From contig NZ_JAILMR010000052.1 of NCBI RefSeq assembly GCF_024692365.1, positions 1 to 64,000 on the forward strand: a stretch of 64,000 bases of DNA, read 5' to 3'. The position numbers and the translations under genes are program-made. The stretch is from Ruminococcus sp. (GTDB taxonomy: Bacteria; Bacillota; Clostridia; Oscillospirales; Ruminococcaceae). Below the pieces are notes generated by a model. That model did no database searches. It was not told the origin of the DNA and saw only the letters and a program-made list of their open reading frames with translations. Shown piece by piece: positions 24,499 to 33,187 of the stretch (positions within the stretch are counted from its first letter, which is position 1; each line of letters begins with the position of its first letter).

Positions 24499-25636
24499 AG
24501 CAGTTGTACTGTATCGAAGTCATCATGCCAACAACACCGCCCGCATACAGAGAAAATCCGCTGGCAGTCATTACGTTAACATCACCCTTGCCAGCACAGT
24601 TGATAACATAAGTATCGTTGCCTGTCATTGCGGCTATACCTGCACCGTAAGCGATCTTGCTGTTTGATGAAGAACTGATCTCCGCATCTGATATGCAGTT
24701 TGTTATATTGGCATTTCCCGATGCCCTGCCGACTATACCGCCTGTCATGACCATAGCAGCATCTGTCTTTGCGGAAACCGAACCGCTTACGGTACAGCTG
24801 TCCACCGACGCAGAACCGTCCTGTCCCGAAACAGCCTTGCTTGTGATATCGCCTGTTACACCGCCCGCTCTTACTACCTTTTTGCCTGTAACATCAATAT
24901 CTACGTTTTCAAGCCTGATATTCGCTACTTTAGCAGATGTTGAGATAGTCGAGAACAGACCTACGTTCTGTTCTTCGGTATATGCAGAATCTGCATCATT
25001 ATGTAATTTCAGACCGGTGATCGTATGACCGCAGCCATCGAAATTTCCAGCAAATATCTTATCAAGATTTTTGCTAGCCGAACCCTCTGCACCGATGGGA
25101 TTCCAGTTTTCGATGCCTGAAAGATCGATATCAGAATCAAGAACGATATACTTTCCAAGATAGTTTTCGCCGTTATCCACACTTTCTGCAAAACCTATAA
25201 GCTGTTTGGCATTACTTATCACAAACGGATCTGCTTCACTTCCGTCACCGCTTTTGAAACAGCCAAGAGTGCTTTTTGCGAGAGCATCGTTGACAGCATT
25301 CTTTATGCCGTTGCTGCTGTAAGTAGCACGGCTTACCGCATCAACACCCTCTGTGGAATTTGCTTCTATTATTTGTGGGATTATCGCTTTTGCACGTTCC
25401 CAGAATCTAGGAGTTTCATTCTGATCTATAACATCGATAGCCGATATCACACCGTCAGATACAGTTACCGATACTGTGATATCGCTTTTATATCCCCTTG
25501 CCTGTCCTTCATAAACTCCGTCCTTGTAGCCTTTTGAACTTTCTGCAAAGGCAACAGTGCCAACGGAATTCATCATCACCGCTGTCGAAAGCACAGCACA
25601 TAAGGCTTTCTTCTGATCAAATTTTGATTTCTTTAT
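24473..25636 (-). CDS. Secreted FMN-binding, GLUG-repeat protein, N-terminal part
   Basis: Starts at an ATA codon (25636-25634), 6 bp after AGGGAG. That start yields a complete Sec signal peptide: KKSKFDQKK, a hydrophobic stretch, then AFA/ES. The alternative GTG at 25594 has no ribosome site and gives a truncated signal. An FMN-binding domain follows (KDGVYEGQARGYKSDITVSV to GIKNAVNDAL) with the attachment motif DAVSRATYSS, then GLUG repeats (IFAGNFDGCGHTITGLKL). Such domains carry FMN bound to Thr by ApbE and pass electrons outside the membrane. The frame ends at 24473 and the protein resumes in another frame. An iron box covers its promoter. Confidence 0.78.
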   Translation of the reverse strand: MKKSKFDQKKALCAVLSTAVMMNSVGTVAFAESSKGYKDGVYEGQARGYKSDITVSVTVSDGVISAIDVIDQNETPRFWERAKAIIPQIIEANSTEGVDAVSRATYSSNGIKNAVNDALAKSTLGCFKSGDGSEADPFVISNAKQLIGFAESVDNGENYLGKYIVLDSDIDLSGIENWNPIGAEGSASKNLDKIFAGNFDGCGHTITGLKLHNDADSAYTEEQNVGLFSTISTSAKVANIRLENVDIDVTGKKVVRAGGVTGDITSKAVSGQDGSASVDSCTVSGSVSAKTDAAMVMTGGIVGRASGNANITNCISDAEISSSSNSKIAYGAGIAAMTGNDTYVINCAGKGDVNVMTASGFSLYAGGVVGMMTSIQYNCFASGIGQV

Positions 25637-25681
25637 ATTTTTCTCCCTACTATTCTAAATTTGGTTATGTATAGCAAACGT

Positions 25682-25699
25682 AGTTATAGCTCACTAACC
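25682..25699 (-). promoter_or_regulatory. Candidate iron box, FMN-binding protein gene
   Basis: AGTTAT-N6-CTAACC, two mismatches from AGTTAG-N6-CTAACT, starting about at the predicted transcription start. Confidence 0.55.
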
Positions 25700-25706
25700 A
25701 GCGGAT

Positions 25707-25735
25707 ATTATAACACATTCTTCGACAAAAATCAA
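25707..25735 (-). promoter_or_regulatory. Promoter of the FMN-binding protein gene
   Basis: Minus strand: -35 TTGATT (25735-25730), 17-bp spacer, consensus -10 TATAAT (25712-25707). Confidence 0.82.
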
Positions 25736-25859
25736 GTATCGTTCAAAAATCTAATCTCACACATAAAAGCCCGTATTTAAGGTGTTTGGACGAAGTAAGA
25801 TACTTCAAAGTAAAACGAGGTAAACTAATAAACTTTTTTAAAACCTTATACTATACGCA

Positions 25860-25888
25860 TTGACAAACATATTCATATTTGATAAACT
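25860..25888 (+). promoter_or_regulatory. Promoter of the feo operon
   Basis: -35 TTGACA (25860-25865), 17-bp spacer, -10 TAAACT (25883-25888). Confidence 0.85.
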
Positions 25889-25894
25889 GAACTC

Positions 25895-25912
25895 AGTTAG
25901 TTATTTCTAACT
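25895..25912 (+). promoter_or_regulatory. Iron box of the feo operon
   Basis: Perfect AGTTAG-TTATTT-CTAACT at the predicted transcription start, well placed to block transcription when bound. Confidence 0.75.
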
Positions 25913-25936
25913 ATATTTTTTCAAAGGAGCGTATAT

Positions 25937-26302
25937 GTGTATATTTTTCTTATCGCTGCGGCAATTTGTCTGCTTGTGGCTATGACAATTAAAAAGCTCA
26001 GACAAGGTGGAAACTGCTGCGGTGAACATGAAGCCACCGCAAAAAAGGTATGTGTGTCCGATACTGATCTTTCACATTATCCGTACAGATATGAAGCACT
26101 TATCGAGGGTATGGTGTGCGCAAACTGTGTCCGCAATGCCGAGAATGCATTCAACAGCAATGATGGTATCTTCGCAAGTATCGAACTCCGTACCAAAACA
26201 GCGGCGATATATTCAAAACACAGACTAGAACGGCGTGATGCCGCAGCTATGCTTGAAAATACTACATATACGCTTACAGGATTCAGGGAGGTAGAAGAAT
26301 GA
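25937..26302 (+). CDS. FeoB-associated Cys-rich membrane segment fused to an HMA domain
   Basis: Begins with GTG, 7 bp after AAAGGAG. An ATG two bases earlier is in another frame. Residues 1-20 form one membrane helix and NCCGEH follows, the layout of FeoB-associated Cys-rich membrane proteins. The rest (about 45-115) is a heavy-metal-associated domain with the metal site GMVCANC. The product probably sits in the membrane beside FeoB and may bind or hand over metal. The gene overlaps feoA by 4 bp. The fusion of the two parts in one small protein is less common than the short form. Confidence 0.85.
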   Translation: MYIFLIAAAICLLVAMTIKKLRQGGNCCGEHEATAKKVCVSDTDLSHYPYRYEALIEGMVCANCVRNAENAFNSNDGIFASIELRTKTAAIYSKHRLERRDAAAMLENTTYTLTGFREVEE

Positions 26303-26526
26303 AAATTGGAGAACTAAAGGAAAACTCCGAAGCTGTAGTCAGCGGATTGAACGGCGACCCGAGATTTATCGGCAGGATAACCTCGATAGGTCTTACACCG
26401 GGGTGTCGGGTAAACATCATCAAGAATGACAAGAACCGTCCAATACTCATATATTCGAGGGATACCATGATCGCCCTTAACCGCAAGGAATGCGATGGCA
26501 TTGAGGTCACGGAGGTGAGGTCATGA
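26299..26526 (+). CDS. feoA: Ferrous iron transport protein A
   Basis: 75-residue SH3-like cytoplasmic protein that assists FeoB. The pattern is typical: MKIGELKENSEAVVSGL, IGRITSIGLTPGCRVNII and a last strand GIEVTEV. AGGGAGG lies before the ATG, which overlaps the preceding gene by 4 bp, and its stop overlaps the feoB ATG. Middle gene of the iron-box-controlled feo operon. Confidence 0.95.
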   Translation: MKIGELKENSEAVVSGLNGDPRFIGRITSIGLTPGCRVNIIKNDKNRPILIYSRDTMIALNRKECDGIEVTEVRS

Positions 26527-28529
26527 GTACGGCAACAATAGCACTTCTGGGTCAGCCAAACTCTGGAAAATCAACTTTGTTCAACGCACTTACAGGACTT
26601 CGTCAACACGTAGGAAACTGGCCCGGCAAAACAGTCGAGAAGAAAGAAGGAACTTTTACCTACGGCGGTACAACATATTCAGTGGCAGACCTTCCGGGTT
26701 CATACAGTATGTCGGCAAATTCCGATGAAGAAGTAATAACCCGAGATTTCATAGCTTCAGGCAAAGCCGATGTAGTATGCATTCTGGCAGACAGTTCACA
26801 GCTTGAAAGAAGTCTTTTCATGCTGGCTGACTATGCGGGACTTAATGCACCATGTTTCCTCGTACTTAACATGGAAGATGTCGCCAAAGAACAGGGTAAG
26901 AAAATCGATGCAAAAGCTATCGAGAAAAAGCTTGGTATACCTGTAATGATGTTCTCGGCAACTGATACAAAGGCATACGATAAATTTTATTCGACCCTAG
27001 AAAGAGCCATAAAGGAAAAACCTCAGATAAACACTTCTTCTCTTGAAAAGGGTTACGAGAAACTGAACGGTTACTGCGAGATAAAATCTCAGCTTGACAG
27101 CAATACACCATCAGGATATACTCCCATGTGGCTGACTGCCAAAGTGCTTGAAAATGACAAGGTAGTATCCGCGAAACTAAAAAACACTCTTCCCGATAAC
27201 AAGGTAAAGCTGATAGAAAATCTCTCAAACGGTAACGACGGTGCTATCGCCCTCGGCGAATGCAAATTCGCATGGATAGATGAGATACTCAACGGCGCAG
27301 TCAGCAAAACTAAAACCAAAGCTAAACTCGGCAAACTCGACCGCATTTACACCCATAGAATATGGGGCAAACCCTCCGTTGTACTGACTGTTGTGCTTGG
27401 TCTGCTGGCGTCATTCATTCCCGCACTGCCGATAATGGGTATAGGTATGGGTATAAATGCGCTGAATGCACCTATCCGTGAGGCTATGACTTCCGCGGGA
27501 AGTCCTGCTTTCCTTACGGGTATAGTTTGTGATGTTGTCATAGCTTCTCTTTACTTTATCATCAATATGCTCGGATTTGTATTTGGTGTTACGCTGGTGT
27601 TCGGTCTGCTTGAAGAGGTCGGCGTAATGGCTCGAATCTCTTATGTATTTGACAATACCATGGGCAAACTGGGATTGCAGGGCAAATCCGTCATGCCTTT
27701 CCTTGTCAGCTTTGGCTGCACAATGGGCGGTGCTGCGGGTGCAAGAGTAATCGACAACTGGGGACAGAAAGTTTTGACCATAGCACTTGCGTGGGCAGTT
27801 CCCTGCGGCGCGGCATGGTCGATTGTTCCTATGCTTTCGACAGTATTCTTCGGCGCAGGCGCTCCGCTGATAATAACAGCTATCCTTATCGTGATGATAC
27901 TTCATATGTGGATAACAGCAAAAATATTCAGCCGCGGTCTTGTCAAGGAAGAAGACAGATACGGCATGATAATGGAGCTTCCGCCTTATCACAAGCCTAA
28001 GTGGGGCGCATTATTCAGATATGTTCTGGGCAGAACCAAGGATACATTCTTCCGCGTAACAAAGGTCGTACTTATAGTATGCGGAATATTCTGGCTGCTC
28101 AGCTTTTCATCGGGCTCAATTGAAGATTCTGCGCTTTACAAATTCGGTGTAGCTATCGAACCCGTAACAAAGATATTCGGTCTGACATGGCCTTTATTCC
28201 TTGCGTTTATAGCTTCTTCTATCGGTAAAGAGGGCGCGATAGGCGTTATCAGTGCACTGTTCACAGGCGGCTCTATCTTTGCGGCAACAACAGGCGCGGC
28301 TGAAAAAGCAGCAAACATCAACGAGATACTTCTTGCGAATGTAACCCGCCCCGAAGCCCTTGCTTTCATATTTGCGATAACATTCAATATGCCTTGTCTG
28401 GTGGCACTGGCAGCTACATATCAGGAGATTCATTCGGTAAAATGGACGGCAAAGATAGCGGCATATTATACGCTGACTGCCCTGGTGCTGGCGTTTGCGG
28501 CATACCGTATCGGTCTGGTGATATTCTGA
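26523..28529 (+). CDS. feoB: Ferrous iron transporter B
   Basis: Fe(II) permease of the cytoplasmic membrane with an N-terminal G-domain: G1 GQPNSGKST, G3 DLPGS and a GDI region, then a membrane part starting near residue 280 with gate-type motifs such as PFLVSFGCTMGGAAGARV and the C-terminal SIGKEGAIGV and ITFNMPCLVALAA. 668 residues is slightly short for FeoB but complete. It sits between feoA and the feoC-like gene. Expected to be repressed under iron-replete conditions through 25895-25912. Confidence 0.96.
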   Translation: MSTATIALLGQPNSGKSTLFNALTGLRQHVGNWPGKTVEKKEGTFTYGGTTYSVADLPGSYSMSANSDEEVITRDFIASGKADVVCILADSSQLERSLFMLADYAGLNAPCFLVLNMEDVAKEQGKKIDAKAIEKKLGIPVMMFSATDTKAYDKFYSTLERAIKEKPQINTSSLEKGYEKLNGYCEIKSQLDSNTPSGYTPMWLTAKVLENDKVVSAKLKNTLPDNKVKLIENLSNGNDGAIALGECKFAWIDEILNGAVSKTKTKAKLGKLDRIYTHRIWGKPSVVLTVVLGLLASFIPALPIMGIGMGINALNAPIREAMTSAGSPAFLTGIVCDVVIASLYFIINMLGFVFGVTLVFGLLEEVGVMARISYVFDNTMGKLGLQGKSVMPFLVSFGCTMGGAAGARVIDNWGQKVLTIALAWAVPCGAAWSIVPMLSTVFFGAGAPLIITAILIVMILHMWITAKIFSRGLVKEEDRYGMIMELPPYHKPKWGALFRYVLGRTKDTFFRVTKVVLIVCGIFWLLSFSSGSIEDSALYKFGVAIEPVTKIFGLTWPLFLAFIASSIGKEGAIGVISALFTGGSIFAATTGAAEKAANINEILLANVTRPEALAFIFAITFNMPCLVALAATYQEIHSVKWTAKIAAYYTLTALVLAFAAYRIGLVIF

Positions 28530-28537
28530 GGTGTGAT

Positions 28538-28798
28538 ATGAATGAACTTCTTGGATTATTGAATGACGGCAATTCACGTACTATCGAACAGCTTGCCGCT
28601 GAACTGCATACGTCGCCCGAAGATATCAGCAGACAGCTGGAATATCTTGAAAACATCGGAATGATACGCAAAGTATCCACAACGGAAAAGAAATCCTGCG
28701 GCGGAAAATGCGGCGGGTGCAGCGGTGCGGAATGCAGAGGGTGTATGCCAAAAAATGCATCGGCAAACATGGGCAAAGTCTGGGAGGTAGTTCGCTGA
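28538..28798 (+). CDS. FeoC-like winged-helix protein, Cys-rich
   Basis: 86 residues: a winged-helix region MNELLGLLNDGNSRTIEQLA to EDISRQLEYLENIGMI, then a cluster of five Cys in KKSCGGKCGGCSGAECRGC, which could hold an iron-sulfur cluster as in FeoC proteins. Starts at the ATG at 28538 with GAGGTG upstream, 8 bp after feoB. Last gene of the feo operon, followed by a strong terminator. Called FeoC-like by position and layout rather than by close match. Confidence 0.82.
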   Translation: MNELLGLLNDGNSRTIEQLAAELHTSPEDISRQLEYLENIGMIRKVSTTEKKSCGGKCGGCSGAECRGCMPKNASANMGKVWEVVR

Positions 28799-28822
28799 AA
28801 TAATAGTTCTGTCTGATAAACG

Positions 28823-28871
28823 ATCCTGCGTCGCATGACAAAAGAGATGTCATGCGACGCAGGATTTTCTA
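28823..28871 (+). terminator. Intrinsic terminator of the feo operon
   Basis: Perfect 18-bp stem (28823-28840 with 28848-28865), 7-nt loop, followed by TTTTCT. Confidence 0.93.
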
Positions 28872-28920
28872 TATAATCTGCTGAATTTGCTGCATTTATC
28901 ACTCAGAATTCAAGCCACGC

Positions 28921-28949
28921 TTGACAACGAAATCTTTATATGCTATAAT
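28921..28949 (+). promoter_or_regulatory. Promoter of the TetR-ABC operon
   Basis: Consensus -35 TTGACA (28921-28926) and -10 TATAAT (28944-28949) with a 17-bp spacer. Confidence 0.9.
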
Positions 28950-28957
28950 GATATTCA

Positions 28958-28971
28958 GATTATCGATAATC
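28958..28971 (+). promoter_or_regulatory. Palindrome at the TetR-ABC transcription start
   Basis: GATTATCGATAATC, a perfect 14-bp palindrome 8 bp after the -10 box. Likely the TetR-family protein's own operator. It does not resemble the iron box. Confidence 0.6.
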
Positions 28972-28998
28972 CAATTTTCAATTCTAAGGAGAAACTGT

Positions 28999-29634
28999 AT
29001 GGCAGTACCCGACAAAAGCATAGATCCCAGACTTTTTTCAAGTGCTAAAGCAGAATTTCTGAAAAACGGTTTCCTCAAAGCAGAACTTAAAACGATATGT
29101 GAAAATGCAGGTATCACCACAGGTGCGCTCTATAAACGTTACAAAGGAAAAGAAGAACTTTTCTGTGCCGTTGTGAAGGATACTGTAGATGCAATAAATG
29201 CATTTATCAGACAGCGAACGCTGCCTGAACTTTCTGCCCTGACAAACGAAGAAATCTGTCATTCATGGGATATGAACGAAAGTTATACACTTCAGCTGTT
29301 TCGTATGCTCTGGGAGCATCATGACGGTTTTGTTATTCTGATAAGCAAAGCAGCAGGAACTTGCTACGAAAATTATCAGCATACTTTTGTATCTTGCATG
29401 AGTGAAGCTTATGAAAAATACTACAACGAAGCCAAAAGGCGTGGTCTGGCAAAACCGGATATTTCCGCAGCAGAACTCCATGTGCTCTGCACATCTTTCT
29501 GGACATCAGTCTATGAACCGATCATTCATGGCATGAGCTGGGAAGAAATAGAAAAACATTGTAAACTGATGTGTCAGTTCTTTAACTGGACAGACACGAT
29601 TCTACTGACAGAAAGACGTGAACAAAATGTTTAA
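28999..29634 (+). CDS. TetR family transcriptional regulator
   Basis: N-terminal helix-turn-helix: DPRLFSSAKAEFLKNGFLKA, then TICENAGITTGALYKRYKGKEELF, the classic TetR pattern. The ligand-binding half follows to residue 211. I start at the ATG at 28999, 7 bp after AAGGAG. The gene overlaps the start of the first ABC gene, so it very likely regulates the transporter and itself through the palindrome at 28958-28971. The ligand may be the metallophore or a related molecule; that is inferred only from position. Confidence 0.92.
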   Translation: MAVPDKSIDPRLFSSAKAEFLKNGFLKAELKTICENAGITTGALYKRYKGKEELFCAVVKDTVDAINAFIRQRTLPELSALTNEEICHSWDMNESYTLQLFRMLWEHHDGFVILISKAAGTCYENYQHTFVSCMSEAYEKYYNEAKRRGLAKPDISAAELHVLCTSFWTSVYEPIIHGMSWEEIEKHCKLMCQFFNWTDTILLTERREQNV

Positions 29635-31390
29635 AAAAATCAAGCCTTATATGGGCGGGTATATCAAATACACCTACATGGCACTTGCTGCAATGCTGGT
29701 TGGTCTGATCGCCTCAATGATACCTTATTTTGTCGTGTACAGAATCATAACTCCTCTGCTTTCCGGAGAATCTATCTCCGGAAGTGTCTTTGGCATAAGC
29801 ATAGCGATCATTGCTATATGCGAGTTAGTCTACGCTATCTTCTATGTGCTGGGTCTGAAATTTTCACATATCTCAGCCTATAACACCCTTAAAAATATCC
29901 GTATCTCTCTGCAAAGAAAGCTGGAACAGCAGCCACTTGGTACAATACAGGATATGGGCAATGGAAAGATCAAAAAGATGTTCACGGATGATATTGAACA
30001 GATCGAGATCCTTCTGGCACACGCTGTTCCCGAGGGGATCTCCAATCTTTGTGTTCCCGTTATCGCTCTTATATTCATGTTCCTTGCAGACTGGAAACTG
30101 GCGCTGCTGTCTCTTTGTTCCTTACCTATAGGTCTTGCAGCAATGGGCATGATGTTCAAAGCTGGCATGGAACGTATGAACGCTTATTATGCAGCTGCTT
30201 CCAAGATGAACGCTACGATCATTGAATATGTCAATGGTATGGAAGTAGTAAAAGTATTCGGACGTGACGGCGAATCATACAAACGCTATGAAAATGATAT
30301 AAAAAGCTATCGTGACTTGACACTTGCATGGTATAAAGTCTGCTGGCCATGGATGGCTTTATATACTTCGGTTCTGCCCTGTATTTCTCTGGTAATGCTT
30401 CCTGTTGGAACACTTTTCGTAATAAAGGGGATTTCTACAATAGCCGATCTGGTGCTTGTATTCTGCCTGTCGCTTTCCATGGGTACACCCCTGCTGAAAG
30501 CTCTTGCATTTGCAGGAAAATTCCCTCAGTTAAATTATAAGATCGATGAGATAGAACACGCTATGGACAATGAACCTCTCAAGACAAACAATAATACATT
30601 CACAGGAAGTTCTCATGAGGTAAGATTTGAAAATGTTCGTTTTGGCTATAAAGAAAAAGAAGTTCTACACGGTGTCGATCTGGAACTCCACGAAGGCACA
30701 ATGACAGCTCTGGTCGGCGAATCGGGAAGCGGAAAATCCACTCTCGCCAAACTTTTGGTTCACTATTATGACCTTAACGGCGGAAGGATAACACTTGGCG
30801 GACAGGATATTACAGACATGAGCATTGAAGCTCTTAATGACCAGATATCATATGTTTCGCAGGAGCAGTTCCTTTTTAATACGACTTTGTACGAAAATAT
30901 ATTGATCGGCAATCCATCGGCTACTCGTGAGCAAGTGTTAGTCGCAGCTAACAAAGCGCAATGCGGTGAATTTCTTGCTCGTCTGCCTAAAGGGATCGAC
31001 ACAATGGCAGGCGATGGAGGTAAAATGCTTTCAGGCGGTGAAAGGCAGCGTATTTCACTTGCCAGAGCCATTCTGAAAAATGCACCTGTGATCGTTCTTG
31101 ACGAAGCCACAGCTTTCATCGACCCTGAAAACGAAGAAAAAATGAACTCAGCCATTGCTGAAATAATCAAAGACAAAACTGTTCTTGTAATTGCCCATCG
31201 TTTACAGACGATCGTAAATGCAGATAAGATATGCGTTCTCAGAGACGGAAATCTTGTTGCCGCGGATACGCACGAAGAACTGCTGAAAACCTGCCCTGAA
31301 TACAAGACTCTATGGAACAGCAGTGAAGCAAGTGCAAACTGGACTATCGGTAATTCAGAAAATACACAGGGAAATGGGGTGTCGGCATGA
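29627..31390 (+). CDS. ABC transporter, fused membrane and ATPase domains (first subunit)
   Basis: About 587 residues: six-helix exporter-type membrane domain (residues about 1-310), then an ATPase with Walker A GESGSGKST, Q-loop, signature LSGGERQR, Walker B VIVLDEATAF and switch His in IAHRL. The start could also be the GTG at 29618; I prefer the ATG at 29627. The second subunit begins with a 4-bp overlap, so the two probably form a heterodimer. Pairs of this kind (YbtP/YbtQ, IrtA/IrtB) import ferric siderophores despite exporter-like folds, and the biosynthetic operon is convergent next door. Direction of transport cannot be read from sequence. Confidence 0.9.
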   Translation: MFKKIKPYMGGYIKYTYMALAAMLVGLIASMIPYFVVYRIITPLLSGESISGSVFGISIAIIAICELVYAIFYVLGLKFSHISAYNTLKNIRISLQRKLEQQPLGTIQDMGNGKIKKMFTDDIEQIEILLAHAVPEGISNLCVPVIALIFMFLADWKLALLSLCSLPIGLAAMGMMFKAGMERMNAYYAAASKMNATIIEYVNGMEVVKVFGRDGESYKRYENDIKSYRDLTLAWYKVCWPWMALYTSVLPCISLVMLPVGTLFVIKGISTIADLVLVFCLSLSMGTPLLKALAFAGKFPQLNYKIDEIEHAMDNEPLKTNNNTFTGSSHEVRFENVRFGYKEKEVLHGVDLELHEGTMTALVGESGSGKSTLAKLLVHYYDLNGGRITLGGQDITDMSIEALNDQISYVSQEQFLFNTTLYENILIGNPSATREQVLVAANKAQCGEFLARLPKGIDTMAGDGGKMLSGGERQRISLARAILKNAPVIVLDEATAFIDPENEEKMNSAIAEIIKDKTVLVIAHRLQTIVNADKICVLRDGNLVAADTHEELLKTCPEYKTLWNSSEASANWTIGNSENTQGNGVSA

Positions 31391-33129
31391 TAGGACTTAT
31401 CAAAAGGATCATAGGAGTCTCAGGAAAGTATAAAGGCGGTATTTACGGCGCATTTATTATGTCTTTTCTGAAAGGAATGCTGATGAAAGCACCTATTATT
31501 CTGATGTATTTTATAATTTCAGCATACCTTGAAGGCACTATCACACAAGCTATATGTGTACGTACAGCTGTCATCATCGTGGCTTGTGTCATTGCGGAAG
31601 CAATAGCACAGTATCTGGCTGACCGTATGCAAAGCGCAGCAGGTTATATGATATTTGCAGATATGCGAATGAAACTTGGGGAACATTTACGACGTCTTCC
31701 GATGGGATATTTTACAGAAGGCAATATCGGCAAGATAAGTTCCGTTCTGTCCACAGATATGGTTTTTATTGAAGAAAACTGCATGATGGTTCTTGCAGAT
31801 ATGATGAGTTATCTGTTCTCTCAGCTTATCATGATACTCTTTATGTTTTTCTTTGACTGGAGACTCGGCATTGCTTCTGCTGTGATTTCAGGTCTGATGA
31901 TACTGCTTGGCAAAGGAATGATGAAAAACGATCTGGTTCATTCTGATGAAAAACAGGAAGCTGCCGAAACCCAGACTGAAGCCGTTCTGAATTTCACCGA
32001 AGGAATCGGTATCATCAAAACATACAATCTTCTTGGTGACAAATCCAAGGAATTGACTGACAGCTTTGAAACAAACTGCCGTGTCAATCTGGATTTTGAA
32101 GATTCTCATATGCCCTTCAAGCGTGGTGTATTTCTGATTTATGGTCTTGGTACGGCTGTAATACTTGGGCTATCTGCATTTCTCTACTCAAAGGGCATGA
32201 TGGAACTGAAATTCTTCATAGGAATGATGCTCTGTCTGTTTGATCTTTTTGTTCCCATAAGAACTTTCTATGATCAGGAAGCCCGACTAACGGTCATGAA
32301 TTCCTGCATGGACAGAATAGAGGCTCTGTTTGCTGAAAAGGAACTTACTGACAACGGAACAGAAAATATATCTGATAATGCTTCTGTTCCTGAAATTGAA
32401 TATCAGAATGTTACGTTTGCTTATGATACGAAAAAAGACGTTCTGAAAAATATATCTTTCAAGGCACCAAAAGGAGAGATGATAGCTCTGGTAGGACCTT
32501 CAGGCGGAGGAAAATCCACCATAGCCAGCCTGCTTACAAGATTCTGGGATGTAAAATCCGGCAGTATTCTACTAAAGGGCAAGGATATAAGAAAGATACC
32601 GCTTGCAACACTTATGGACAATATCAGCATGGTATTCCAGAGAGTATATCTGTTCCAGGATACGATCTACAATAACATTGCACTTGGCAGACCCGATGCA
32701 ACAAAAGAAGAGATAATAGAGGCTGCGAAAAAAGCAAGATGCTATGACTTCATTATGGAACTTCCCGACGGTTTTGATACTGTAATAGGTGAAGGCGGAG
32801 CATCACTTTCGGGCGGTCAGGCTCAAAGACTTTCAATCGCAAGATGCATTCTGAAAGATTCACCTATCGTCATTCTTGACGAAGCCACTGCAAGTGTAGA
32901 TGCTGACAACGAAAGTTATATTCAATCAGCTATTTCTGAGCTTTGCAAGGGAAAGACCCTGCTTGTAATAGCGCATCGTCTTAATACGATCATAAGTGCT
33001 GATAAGATAATGGTCATAAAGGACGGTCAGATCGCAGAATCAGGCAATCATTCAACGCTAATGCAGAAAAAAGGTATTTATCACAGCATGGTTACAAAAC
33101 GTGCGGTTTCGACCGGATGGAAAAATTGA
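31387..33129 (+). CDS. ABC transporter, fused membrane and ATPase domains (second subunit)
   Basis: 580 residues with the same layout: membrane domain to about residue 320, then Walker A GPSGGGKST, signature LSGGQAQRLSIAR, Walker B IVILDEATASVD and IAHRL. The start overlaps the stop of the first subunit (ATGA). Both ATPase sites look intact. Likely partner of the first subunit in a heterodimer. It ends 59 bp from the convergent end of the NRPS operon, with a shared hairpin between them. Substrate inferred to be the metallophore. Confidence 0.9.
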   Translation: MIGLIKRIIGVSGKYKGGIYGAFIMSFLKGMLMKAPIILMYFIISAYLEGTITQAICVRTAVIIVACVIAEAIAQYLADRMQSAAGYMIFADMRMKLGEHLRRLPMGYFTEGNIGKISSVLSTDMVFIEENCMMVLADMMSYLFSQLIMILFMFFFDWRLGIASAVISGLMILLGKGMMKNDLVHSDEKQEAAETQTEAVLNFTEGIGIIKTYNLLGDKSKELTDSFETNCRVNLDFEDSHMPFKRGVFLIYGLGTAVILGLSAFLYSKGMMELKFFIGMMLCLFDLFVPIRTFYDQEARLTVMNSCMDRIEALFAEKELTDNGTENISDNASVPEIEYQNVTFAYDTKKDVLKNISFKAPKGEMIALVGPSGGGKSTIASLLTRFWDVKSGSILLKGKDIRKIPLATLMDNISMVFQRVYLFQDTIYNNIALGRPDATKEEIIEAAKKARCYDFIMELPDGFDTVIGEGGASLSGGQAQRLSIARCILKDSPIVILDEATASVDADNESYIQSAISELCKGKTLLVIAHRLNTIISADKIMVIKDGQIAESGNHSTLMQKKGIYHSMVTKRAVSTGWKN

Positions 33130-33150
33130 TCAATACTCCTATATATAATT

Positions 33151-33176
33151 ATCCCCTCCGATTTTTCGGAGGGGAT
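33151..33176. terminator. Hairpin between the convergent ABC and NRPS operons
   Basis: Perfect 11-bp stem ATCCCCTCCGA/TCGGAGGGGAT with a 4-nt loop, 22 bp after the ABC stop and 12 bp from the sulfhydrylase stop. The plus-strand T-tract is modest. Confidence 0.75.
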
Positions 33177-33187
33177 CTCTTTGTATA

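Noticed and set aside
28801..28870. Small RNA or attenuator after feoC
   Set aside because: A perfect stem with T-run directly after an operon end is best read as a plain terminator.
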